This document shows positions 34,666 to 42,792 of a stretch of DNA of 64,000 nt, in pieces (the stretch's first letter is position 1; each line of letters starts with the position of its first letter). A program made the position numbers and the translations under genes. The notes under the pieces are model-generated. The model saw nothing but the letters and a program-made list of their open reading frames with translations, did not search any database and was not told the DNA's origin. Origin of the DNA: Candidatus Skiveiella danica (GTDB taxonomy: Bacteria; Pseudomonadota; Gammaproteobacteria; Burkholderiales; Burkholderiaceae_C); NCBI GenBank assembly GCA_016721925.1, contig JADKHE010000013.1:310001-374000 (forward strand), written 5' to 3'.

Positions 34666-35415
34666 ATGGACTTCCACCTTTGGAGCCGTGCTGCAGTGAT
34701 GCAACTCATTGAACAGGAATTCGACATCAAACTGCCGGTGCGAAGCGTTGGGAAGTACCTCACCCGCTGGGGCTTTACGCCGCAAAAGCCGATCAAGCGG
34801 GCCTACGAGCAAAGCCCCGCAGCGGTGCAGGCTTGGCTGCAGGGCGAATACCCCGCCATCGAGCAGCGCGCCAGGGCTGAGGGCGCGGAAATCCATTGGG
34901 GAGACGAGACCGCGCTGGTGAACACAGATGTGCGCGGCAGAAGCTTTGCCCCGGCAGGCAAAACCCCTGTTGCGATGGCTGTGGGAGCAACGCGCCAGAA
35001 GCTCTCGATGATCGCGACGGTGACCAATCAGGGCAAGACCCGCTGGATGATCATCGACGAGGCGTTTGACGCCGACAAGCTGATTGAATTCTTGCAGGCG
35101 TTGATCAAGGATGCGGGCAAGAAGGTGTTCCTGATTCTGGACAATCTGAGGGTGCATCACAGCAAGTTGGTCAAGGCGTGGGCGGCCTTGCGTGAAGCTC
35201 AGATTGAGCTGTTTTACCTGCCCAGCTACAGTCCACAACTCAATCCTGAGGAGAGACTCAACGCCGATCTCAAACAGGAAATGGGCAAGCGCGTGCCGGT
35301 GCGAACCAAGGCCAGGCTACGCGAAGCCGCGAACGACCACATGGCGATGCTGGAGCAAAACCCCCAACGTGTGATGAGCTACTTCCAGGACCGGCGCGTT
35401 CGCTATGCCGCTTGA
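34666..35415 (+). pseudogene. IS630-family transposase remnant
   Basis: A 249-residue C-terminal part of an IS630-type DDE transposase (full length about 340). Catalytic segments are WGDETALVNTDVRG, LILDNLRVHHSKLVKAW and YLPSYSPQLNPEERLN, giving the D-D-E triad. The N-terminal HTH domain is missing, with a stop in frame at 34636. No clear terminal inverted repeats or target duplications were found. The remnant separates the CoA-transferase operon from the dadA block and marks an old insertion. Confidence 0.8.
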
Positions 35416-35537
35416 TACTTCACAGGGCCGGAGTAATAGCTCAGCCTGTCCGGGCTGGGAACTTACACCACGGGTGGGACACGACCCACGCAAAGACTCC
35501 GGTGCGCGCGCGGCTGCGGATAAATCTGCAACTTTTC

Positions 35538-36680
35538 TTAACGAATAACTGCGAGCTCTTCCAGCTTGCCGCCCTTGACCGTACGCAGGGTCAATGCACC
35601 GCCGTTGATATCGCCCTTTCCGTCAAAGGAAATCGGGCCGGTAATGCCCTGGTACTTGGTGGCCGCAAGGGCTGGCAGGTATTTCACCGGATCGGATGAG
35701 CCGGCCTTGACCATGGCGGCCACCATCAACTGCACGCTGTCATACACATAGGGCGCGTACATCTGCACATCGGTGCCAAAGCGCTTTTTGAACTTCACTT
35801 TGAAGGCATCTAGTGCGGCCTTGTTCTTGCCCTCTATGCCACCGGCTTCGGCGCAGAACACCTGGTTGTCCGACACGGCGCCTGCGGCCAGTTTCACAAA
35901 CTCGGCGGAGCAGATGCCATCACCGCCCATGAACTTGACGTTCAGGCCCAGCGATTTCATTTGCCGCATCATCGGGCCGGCCACAGCATCCATGCCGCCA
36001 AAAAATACCAGGTCCGGCTTCTTGCCTTTGATGGTGGTGAGGATGGCACTGAAGTCGGCAGCCTTGTCATGGGTGAATTCCTTGGCTACGATTGTTCCGC
36101 CCGCAGCAACGACTGCCTTGGCAAACTCCTCGGCCACACCCTGTCCATAGGCGGTGCGGTCATCGATGACTGCCACGTTTTTTGCCTTCAACGTGCTGGC
36201 CGCGTAGCGCCCCAGGGTGCCGCCGAGTTGGGTGTCGTCCGCCACCACGCGGAAGGCCGTCTTGTAGCCCTGGCGGGTGTACTTGGGGTTGGTGGCGGAG
36301 GGGGAGATCTGCGGAATGTTGGCGTCGTTGTAGATCCTGGACGCGGGAATGGTGGTGCCCGAGTTCATGTGGCCCACAACGCCGGACACCTTGGAGTCGG
36401 CCAGTTTTTGCGCCACGGCAGTGCCTTGTTTGGGGTCTGCCGCATCGTCTTCCGCCATCAGTTTCAGGGTGACCTTTTTGCCACCGATGGTGACCCCAGC
36501 GGCGTTGAGCTCTTCGACTGCCAGAATGGCGCCGTTTTCATTGTCCTTGCCCAGGTGGGCGATGGAACCGCTTGTAGGACCTACGTGCGCAATGGTGACC
36601 ACCGCGTTCTGGGCCCAGGCAGCACCGGCAAGGTATAGCAGTGTGGCGGCAGCGGCGGTTGCTTTTAGTGTGTTTTTCAT
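35538..36680 (-). CDS. LivK-type ABC transporter substrate-binding protein (copy 2)
   Basis: A 380-residue periplasmic binding protein. The signal peptide is visible (MKNTLKATAAAATLLYLAGAAWAQ). The mature part opens VVTIAHVGPTSGSIAHLGKDNENGAILAVEELNAAGVTIGGKKVTLKL, close to leucine/isoleucine/valine-binding proteins. It lies 31 bases downstream of the dadA-like gene and so is probably under the same glycine riboswitch. A role in uptake of glycine-related or D-amino acids is an inference from that linkage. It has no permease partner next to it. Confidence 0.85.
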   Translation of the reverse strand: MKNTLKATAAAATLLYLAGAAWAQNAVVTIAHVGPTSGSIAHLGKDNENGAILAVEELNAAGVTIGGKKVTLKLMAEDDAADPKQGTAVAQKLADSKVSGVVGHMNSGTTIPASRIYNDANIPQISPSATNPKYTRQGYKTAFRVVADDTQLGGTLGRYAASTLKAKNVAVIDDRTAYGQGVAEEFAKAVVAAGGTIVAKEFTHDKAADFSAILTTIKGKKPDLVFFGGMDAVAGPMMRQMKSLGLNVKFMGGDGICSAEFVKLAAGAVSDNQVFCAEAGGIEGKNKAALDAFKVKFKKRFGTDVQMYAPYVYDSVQLMVAAMVKAGSSDPVKYLPALAATKYQGITGPISFDGKGDINGGALTLRTVKGGKLEELAVIR

Positions 36681-36711
36681 TGTTTTCTTCCGATGGTTGT
36701 TGTCAAGAAAT

Positions 36712-38010
36712 TCAGCCCGGCAAGACCAGCGCTGGCGTGGCAGAAGCAGGGATGAAGCCGGGCCGCAACGCGCCCAGCACCACATCGGCCACCATGTCCG
36801 CAGTGACCGCCGACAAGGTCCAGCCCAGGTGGCCGTGGCCGGTGTTGTAGAACACATTGGCCTGGCGGCCGCGGCCCACGCGGGGCATCATGTTGGGCAG
36901 CATGGGGCGCAGGCCGGCCCAGGGCACGACCTGGCGCGTGTTGATGCCGGGGAAGCATTGGTTCACCCACTCTACGAGCGGGCGGATCCGGTCAGCCCGG
37001 ATGTCCTTGTTGTAGCCATTGAACTCGGCCGTGCCGGCCACGCGGAAACGGTCTGCGCCCAGGCGGCTGGTGACCAACTTGGTCTCATCATCGAGCAAGC
37101 TGACCGTCGGTGCGGCGGCCTGGCTTTGTGCGTCGTTCAGATGTACGGTGATGGAGTAGCCCTTGACCGGATAGATGTTGACGCGGTCACCCAGCTGCGC
37201 GGAAAAGCCGCGGCTCTCCACGCCCGCGCACACCACCAGGGATTCGAAGGGATGCACCACTTGCTCGGCACCCTCACGCACCGTGACGCTGGCCTTCTGG
37301 CCATCGCTGCGCAGGGCTACCACATCCTGCTCATACAGGCACTGCACACCCATGCGCAACAGGGCGGCAGCCAGGCCGTTGGTAAACTTGTGGATGTCGC
37401 CTGTGGAGTCGCTCTCCGTAAAGTAGCCACCGTAGTAGCTGCCTGCCAGGGTGGGCTCAATCGCCTGCATTTCACTTGGCGTGACGGCACGGCGGGGCAA
37501 GCCGCCCTCGGCCAACATCTTGCTCACCTCACCCGCGTGGTCAAATCCCTTTTTGTCGCGGTAGATGTGCAGAATGCCCTCTCTCTTGAGGTCAAAGTCC
37601 ACTCCCTCGGCCCGAGCCCAGGCAAACAGATGTTCGCGCGCAGCCACTGCCAGGCGCGTGGTCTCGATGGTGTTGCGCCGGTAGTGCGGCATGTTGCCGA
37701 TGAACTCGGCAAACCACGACAGCTTGTGCCAGCTAGGCTTCGGATTGACCAGCAGGGGCGCATCGCTCTTGAGCATCCACTTCAGTCCCTTGAAGATGGT
37801 GGACCAGTGGTTCCATACCTCGGCGTTCGAAGCCGACAGCTGGCCGCCGTTGGCAAAGGAGGTTTCCATTGCCGCATAGCGGTGCTTCTCAAACAGGGTG
37901 ACGGCAAAGCCGCGTTTGGCAAGGGCGTACGCGGTGGTTACACCGGTGATGCCGCCGCCAATAACGGCAACAGATTTTCCGGCGCTGGAGAACGATGTGG
38001 GGGATTTCAT
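36712..38010 (-). CDS. dadA: D-amino acid dehydrogenase-like FAD oxidoreductase (DadA family)
   Basis: A 432-residue FAD enzyme. The dinucleotide-binding VAVIGGGITGVTTAYALAKRG is near residue 14, and the C-terminal WAGLRPMLPNMMPRVGRGRQANVFYNTGHGHLGWT is typical of DadA/glycine oxidase relatives. It oxidatively deaminates a D- or achiral amino acid. A tandem glycine riboswitch lies just upstream on the same strand (38080-38262), so glycine itself, or sarcosine, is a plausible substrate. ATG 38010 is used because the upstream frame runs into the riboswitch. Confidence 0.83.
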   Translation of the reverse strand: MKSPTSFSSAGKSVAVIGGGITGVTTAYALAKRGFAVTLFEKHRYAAMETSFANGGQLSASNAEVWNHWSTIFKGLKWMLKSDAPLLVNPKPSWHKLSWFAEFIGNMPHYRRNTIETTRLAVAAREHLFAWARAEGVDFDLKREGILHIYRDKKGFDHAGEVSKMLAEGGLPRRAVTPSEMQAIEPTLAGSYYGGYFTESDSTGDIHKFTNGLAAALLRMGVQCLYEQDVVALRSDGQKASVTVREGAEQVVHPFESLVVCAGVESRGFSAQLGDRVNIYPVKGYSITVHLNDAQSQAAAPTVSLLDDETKLVTSRLGADRFRVAGTAEFNGYNKDIRADRIRPLVEWVNQCFPGINTRQVVPWAGLRPMLPNMMPRVGRGRQANVFYNTGHGHLGWTLSAVTADMVADVVLGALRPGFIPASATPALVLPG

Positions 38011-38079
38011 GGTTTCAGGCTTCCAAACAGTCAGACAGGGGGTAGCGCCTCGCACCACGCGCGGCGTACGCCCCCTCTG

Positions 38080-38262
38080 TTTGGTACCTGAGAGATTCAC
38101 CTTCCTGTCATTGCTGCCAGGCGGCTTGCTCCTGCGGTGTACCGGACGACTAGCTCCGGCAACTCTTCAGAGTGCTTTGCGATGACCGGTCCTTTTGCCT
38201 GAGAGTTTCCGGGGCGGTTGCTCCTTCGGCGCTGTGTAGCTTGGCCCACAGTCTCTCCCGAT
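38080..38262 (-). promoter_or_regulatory. Tandem glycine riboswitch
   Basis: Read on the minus strand, two gcvT-type aptamers follow each other. The first opens CGGGAGAGACTG near 38260, with core CGCCGAAGGAGCAACC and closing CTCTCAGGCAAAAGGACCG. The second has ACTCTGAAGAGT, core CCGCAGGAGCAAGC and closing AATCTCTCAGGTACC near 38083. These are the conserved glycine aptamer segments. Such tandem riboswitches turn on gene expression when glycine binds. The leader between 38080 and the dadA start contains AAACAG and CTGTTT arms that could form the switching helix. Confidence 0.85.
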
Positions 38263-38399
38263 CACCAAGTTGACAATTGTAGGGCCTATACGAGATAGCG
38301 CCGTCAGATGGACCCAGCAGGCCGAACCTACGGCAATATTGCTGCCGTCAACGTCGTAGCCAGGGTTATGCACCATGCAGGCACCGCGGGATGGCAGCG

Positions 38400-38847
38400 C
38401 GCCCACCTCGAGAGCGACGACCTCGCCGACTCGCAGGCCCGTGCCGTAGGCCAGCGACAGCGCGGTCTGATGATTGATTTGTCCGACGCCGCCGAGCAGG
38501 CGGGCCACTTCTTCTTTACTCAGCACCAATGGTAGTTTGTGGGGAACCCGCGCCGATTGCATCCTGGCCATAATCTCGGCGCGACCGAACGTGACGTCAA
38601 AGATGAAGGTCAGCCCGGTGATGGTGGCGTTCAGGGTGATCGGTGAGGTGCCTTCGTCCACCAGATGCAACTGGAATCGGCACAACTCCTCTGCGTCGGC
38701 GGTGTCGGGCGACCTGCCGAAGAATTGGGCCAGTTTACCCACCGCCCGGATGTAGGCGCTTTGGGTCTTCGGCACCAGATGGCACATGCGCATGTCCTCG
38801 AGCATGCGCTGGCGCAGTGGGGAGACGGTTTGAATCGAAGATTGCAT
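38400..38847 (-). pseudogene. Truncated tyrosine recombinase (IS91-associated type), right copy
   Basis: The same family as the fragment at 9455-9880 and truncated at almost the same point. It shows SPLRQRMLEDMRMCHL, TQSAYIRAVGKLAQFFGRSPD, SPITLNATITGLTFIFDV and TALSLAYGTGLRVGEVVALEVG. Homology ends near 38400, and the frame then runs into the riboswitch region. Catalytic His-x-x-Arg and Tyr are missing. ATG 38847 is the family start. It faces the opposite way from the left copy, so the pair brackets the catabolic block. Confidence 0.76.
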
Positions 38848-39291
38848 GGCTGTGGACCTGTCGTGAACGGACCAATTGCCACATTCGCCAACATAGGCAC
38901 GTTCACGGCCAGTGCATACCTCAGGCGCTGAATCGGGGGCTACCGCGGTTTTGTCCATCGCGGCAAAAGAGTCAGGCAACGCGGAAAGTCAATGCGTTGC
39001 CCTTGAATGTCCGCTGCCTGTCTCTCCAAAGCTTCGCCAAATGTCCGTTCAAGTTTGCCTTGGCCGACTGCATTGGGTCGAAAGGGAATTCACGGCCAGT
39101 TGCGGTAGTTCGCAGTCGCTTTCCACTAGAGTCATTCAGATTAGCAAGATCGCCTACCTCTGGCCATTGAATGCCGCCTTACTACCGACCGCGGGGCAAC
39201 TGTCGTTCGACCTGACGATCATTCCCCAGTGCACCCGGTGATTCAATTGATGCCTGAAGCAGTAAGGAGGCTAAGCCTGATTGCGTCAAAT
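38848..39291. other. Region without a supported gene
   Basis: Between the truncated recombinase start and the MarR stop. Only short, unrelated open frames are present, and nothing resembles a known protein. It is probably a decayed end of the mobile element. Confidence 0.5.
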
Positions 39292-39807
39292 TCAGCCTTC
39301 AGTTTCGTCAGCTATGCCCGGTTCATGGCCCTCGTCGATGCGTTTCATGTTCTCGAGCATCTTTAGCAAATAGTGCAGGGCATGGGCGGTGTCGTTGACC
39401 GAAAAACCCTCCAGCGCTTGCTCGTAGTAGTCGTAAATCTTCGGCTGCGCCTGCTCGATCCAAACCTTACGCCCGTAATCGGTCATGGTGATCAGCCGGG
39501 ATCGTCGGTCCCGCCCGTCCGGCGCACTGCCAAGGTGCCCGTCGCGCTCCATCCGGCTGAGAACGCCTGAGAGATTCTGGCGGCTCACCATCAAGTAACG
39601 CGCCAGATCACCCACGCTCATACCACCCTCGGCCTTGGGCCGAGACAGGGCGCCAAGCACCGCCCACTGCTGCGTTGTCAGTCCCTCAGTCTCCACCGCT
39701 CGCGAACCTGTTTTATGCAACATGTTTGCACATTGATACAGACGAAAGAACAACCTATTGGCCAACTCCATTCGGGCATTCTGGCTTGATTCATTAGGGT
39801 TTTCCAT
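39292..39807 (-). CDS. BadR-like MarR-family repressor
   Basis: A 171-residue MarR regulator. The wHTH reads QQWAVLGALSRPKAEGGMSVGDLARYLMVSRQNLSGVLSRMERDGHLGSAPDGRDRRSRLITMTDYGRKVW. It is transcribed away from the cyclohexanecarboxylate operon. In Rhodopseudomonas palustris a MarR protein (BadR) represses the equivalent genes and responds to 2-ketocyclohexanecarboxyl-CoA. The same role is inferred here from gene order. Confidence 0.8.
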   Translation of the reverse strand: MENPNESSQNARMELANRLFFRLYQCANMLHKTGSRAVETEGLTTQQWAVLGALSRPKAEGGMSVGDLARYLMVSRQNLSGVLSRMERDGHLGSAPDGRDRRSRLITMTDYGRKVWIEQAQPKIYDYYEQALEGFSVNDTAHALHYLLKMLENMKRIDEGHEPGIADETEG

Positions 39808-39881
39808 AGTTTTTCCTGCAATTTCTTGCTTGCAATGGTTTTGGTGAACAAGTAATATACGACAACCTATTTACCTATCTG

Positions 39882-39908
39882 GTGGTCACAACATGACAAC
39901 ATGACCAC
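39882..39908. promoter_or_regulatory. Operator candidate in the divergent badR-like/badH-like region
   Basis: GTGGTCA at 39882-39888 is the reverse complement of TGACCAC at 39902-39908, 13 bases apart, with a tandem ACAACATG between them. It lies 34 bases before the badH-like start, where a MarR repressor would block transcription. Confidence 0.45.
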
Positions 39909-39942
39909 AGGATACCAACCTCAACCCCTGATGGAGATCTCT

Positions 39943-40710
39943 ATGAAGAAGTTCGATGGCAAGACCGTGATCGTGACCGGCGGCGGCGGCGGCATTGGTG
40001 GCGCGACCTGCAGGCGTTTCGCAGCCGAAGGCGCCAAGGTCGCCGTGTACGACCTGAACCTGGTCGCCGCAGAGGCCGTGGCTCAAGCGATCACGGTCGC
40101 TGGCGGAAGCGCCGCCGCCTTCCACTGCGACATCACCGACCGCGCCAGCGTGGACACCGCCGTGGCCACGACCGTGGCGCAACTTGGGCCCATCGACGTG
40201 CTGGTGAACAACGCCGGCTGGGACGTGTTCAAGCCCTTCACCAAGACCAGCGTCGCCGAGTGGGAAAAGTTGATCGCCATCAACCTGACCGGCGCACTGC
40301 ACATGCACCACGCGGTGCTGCCAGGCATGGCGGCGCGCAAGACCGGGCGCATCGTCAACATCGCCTCCGACGCGGGCCGCGTGGGCTCCTCCGGCGAAGC
40401 GGTGTACGCAGCCTGCAAGGGCGGCCTGATCGCCTTTAGCAAGACCATTGCCCGCGAGCACGCGCGCCACGGCATCACGGTCAACGTGGTGTGCCCCGGC
40501 CCCACCGACACCGCTCTGTTCGCCGACTACAAGGAAGGCGCCGGCAACCCCGAGAAGCTCATGGAAGCGTTCACCCGCGCCATTCCGCTGGGCCGCATCG
40601 GCCAGCCGGACGACCTGCCCGGCGCGATCCTGTTCTTCGCCAGCGCCGACGCCGCTTTTGTCACTGGCCAGGTGCTCAGCGTCTCTGGCGGTCTCACGAT
40701 GAACGGCTGA
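39943..40710 (+). CDS. badH: 2-hydroxycyclohexanecarboxyl-CoA dehydrogenase (BadH-type SDR)
   Basis: A 255-residue short-chain dehydrogenase. The NAD-binding TGGGGGIGGATCRRF is near residue 12, the NNAG motif (VLVNNAGWDVFKPF) near 86, and the Y-x3-K active site (YAACKGG) near 153. Close resemblance to BadH and its position directly before a BadI-type gene indicate oxidation of 2-hydroxy- to 2-ketocyclohexanecarboxyl-CoA. ATG 39943 follows GGAG. It is the first gene of the operon. Confidence 0.83.
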   Translation: MKKFDGKTVIVTGGGGGIGGATCRRFAAEGAKVAVYDLNLVAAEAVAQAITVAGGSAAAFHCDITDRASVDTAVATTVAQLGPIDVLVNNAGWDVFKPFTKTSVAEWEKLIAINLTGALHMHHAVLPGMAARKTGRIVNIASDAGRVGSSGEAVYAACKGGLIAFSKTIAREHARHGITVNVVCPGPTDTALFADYKEGAGNPEKLMEAFTRAIPLGRIGQPDDLPGAILFFASADAAFVTGQVLSVSGGLTMNG

Positions 40711-40749
40711 TCTAAAGAATTCGTCCCTAAAACTCCAGAGGAATACACC

Positions 40750-41532
40750 ATGAATTTCGAAGACATCCTGTACGAAGTCCGCAACAACGTGGCCTGGATC
40801 ACCATCAACCGCGCGGACAAAATGAACGCTTTCCGCGGCACCACCTGCGACGAGATCATCAAGGCGCTGAACAAGGCCGGCTATGACCGCGAAGTTGGCT
40901 GCATCGTGCTGGCGGGCGCCGGCGACCGCGCCTTCTGCACGGGCGGCGACCAGTCGGCCCACGACGGCAACTATGACGGGCGCGGCACCATCGGCCTGCC
41001 GATGGAAGAGCTGCACGACGCCATTCGCAACGTGCCCAAGCCAGTGATCGCCCGGGTGCAGGGCTACGCGATCGGCGGCGGCAACGTGCTGTGCACGATA
41101 TGCGACCTGACTATCTGCTCCGAAAAAGCCGTCTTCGGCCAGGTCGGACCCAAGATGGGTTCGGTCGATCCGGGTTACGGCACGGCCTTCCTTGCCCGCG
41201 TGGTGGGCGAGAAGAAAGCCCGCGAGATCTGGTACCTCAACAAGCGCTATTCCGGCGCCGAAGCCGTCGCCATGGGGCTGGCCAACGTCTGCGTGCCGCA
41301 CGAGCAACTCGATTCCACCGTTCAAGAGTGGGCCGAGACGATCTGCGAGCGCAGCCCAACGGCCATCGCGATCGCCAAGCGCAGCTTCAACATGGACACC
41401 GCGCACCAGAGCGGCATCGCCGGCATGGGCATGTATGCGCTCAAGCTCTATTACGACACCGAAGAGTCGCGCGAAGGCGTCAATGCGCTGAAGGAAAAGC
41501 GCAAACCCGAGTTCCGCAAATACGCCAAATAA
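40750..41532 (+). CDS. badI: 2-ketocyclohexanecarboxyl-CoA hydrolase (BadI)
   Basis: A 260-residue crotonase-fold enzyme resembling BadI and MenB. It shows RAFCTGGDQSAHDGNYDGRGTIGLPMEELHDAIRNVPKPVIARVQGYAIGGGNVL and GQVGPKMGSVDPGYGTAFLARVVG. BadI hydrolytically opens the ring of 2-ketocyclohexanecarboxyl-CoA to give pimeloyl-CoA. It lies 39 bases after the dehydrogenase with a good GAGGAA site. Confidence 0.85.
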   Translation: MNFEDILYEVRNNVAWITINRADKMNAFRGTTCDEIIKALNKAGYDREVGCIVLAGAGDRAFCTGGDQSAHDGNYDGRGTIGLPMEELHDAIRNVPKPVIARVQGYAIGGGNVLCTICDLTICSEKAVFGQVGPKMGSVDPGYGTAFLARVVGEKKAREIWYLNKRYSGAEAVAMGLANVCVPHEQLDSTVQEWAETICERSPTAIAIAKRSFNMDTAHQSGIAGMGMYALKLYYDTEESREGVNALKEKRKPEFRKYAK

Positions 41533-41569
41533 GCACCGGCACACCGGGCCAGCCTCTGGAGACAAGTAG

Positions 41570-42727
41570 ATGAATCCGAACCCCTATATTGACGAAGACT
41601 TGCAGGCACTGGCAGAGCACGCGCGCCGCTTTGCCGCCGACCGGGTCGCGCCCGGCTTTCAGGAGCGCGACAAGACCCGCGTGCTGGACCGTACGCTGTT
41701 GCGCGAGATGGGGGACCTCGGCTTCATTTGCCCCGAGCTTCCCGAAGCGTTCGGCGGCTTGGGACTGGGCTGCCTGGCGGCCGGGGTGATCCACGAGGAA
41801 ATTGCACGCGCCGACCTCAGCTTCTCATACTTGAACCTGCTGGCGTCGCTCAACAGCCAGATCCTGTCCAAGTACGGCCAGCCCGAGATCGTTGGCCCGT
41901 GGCTGAAGAAGATCGTCCAGGGCGACGCCATTTGCGCGATTGCGCTCACCGAGCCGCGGGGCGGCTCGGATGCGGCCAACCTGCGCCTGCGCATCGAACG
42001 TGATGGTGACTTCTATGTCATCAACGGCGAGAAGACGTCGATCTCCGCCGCCGACCAGGCCGACATCACGGTGTTGTTCGGTCGCACCGGAGCGCCCGAA
42101 TCAGGTGCGCACGGCGTGACCGCGCTGCTGGTGCCGATGGACACGCCCGGCCTAACGACCAACCGCTTCGACTGCCATGGACAGCGCGCTATCGGCCGCG
42201 GCTCAATCTTCTTCGAGAACGTGCGCGTGCCCGTCAGCCACCGCCTGGGCGACGAGAACAAGGGGTTTGTGCAGGTGATGCACGGTTTCGACTTCTCGCG
42301 CTCGCTGATCGGACTGCAGTGCTTGGCCGTGGCGCGCGTGGCGCTGGACGAGACCTGGGAATACATCACTCAGCGCCAGGCCTTCGGTCAGCCGCTCTCA
42401 AGCTTTCAAGGTGTGACGCATCCGCTGGCCGCATTCGACACCGAAGTCGAAGGCGCGCGACTGGTTTGCTTGCAGGGTCTGTGGCTGAAAGACAAGGGCT
42501 TGCCGCATTCCGCCGAGGCGGGCATGGCCAAGTGGTGGGGCCCCAAGCTGGCCTACGACGTGATCCACCAGTGCCTGCTGTGCTTTGGCCACGGCGGCTA
42601 CGACCGCGGCTTGATGGAACAGCGCCTGCGCGACGTGCTCGGCTTCCAGATCGGAGACGGCACTGCCCAGATCATGAAAACCATCATTGCGCGCACCCGC
42701 GCCGGCCGCCAGTTCGTGCCGGCCTGA
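41570..42727 (+). CDS. aliB: Cyclohexanecarboxyl-CoA dehydrogenase-like acyl-CoA dehydrogenase
   Basis: A 385-residue acyl-CoA dehydrogenase. Marks: AIALTEPRGGSDAANLRLR near residue 125 and the C-terminal GFQIGDGTAQIMKTIIARTRAGR. The Glu of the usual EGT motif is Asp here (GDGTAQ), so its catalytic base may be placed as in cyclohexanecarboxyl-CoA dehydrogenases, which use an unusual acid. It likely introduces the ring double bond (AliB role) in the ali/bad pathway, passing electrons to ETF encoded downstream. Assignment to AliB rests on the operon context. Confidence 0.75.
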   Translation: MNPNPYIDEDLQALAEHARRFAADRVAPGFQERDKTRVLDRTLLREMGDLGFICPELPEAFGGLGLGCLAAGVIHEEIARADLSFSYLNLLASLNSQILSKYGQPEIVGPWLKKIVQGDAICAIALTEPRGGSDAANLRLRIERDGDFYVINGEKTSISAADQADITVLFGRTGAPESGAHGVTALLVPMDTPGLTTNRFDCHGQRAIGRGSIFFENVRVPVSHRLGDENKGFVQVMHGFDFSRSLIGLQCLAVARVALDETWEYITQRQAFGQPLSSFQGVTHPLAAFDTEVEGARLVCLQGLWLKDKGLPHSAEAGMAKWWGPKLAYDVIHQCLLCFGHGGYDRGLMEQRLRDVLGFQIGDGTAQIMKTIIARTRAGRQFVPA

Positions 42728-42792
42728 GCGTCCCTCACCTCAACCCTCTCCCAGAAAGAGAGGGGCCATACCTACTCAAAGGAGACAAAACC

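Noticed and set aside
36182..38091. Long plus-strand frames opposite the binding protein and dadA genes
   Set aside because: They are shadows; the minus-strand proteins have signal peptide and FAD motifs, and the riboswitch fixes the direction.
39886..41565. A 559-codon minus-strand frame over the badH/badI region
   Set aside because: The plus strand has clear BadH and BadI proteins; the antisense frame has no motif.
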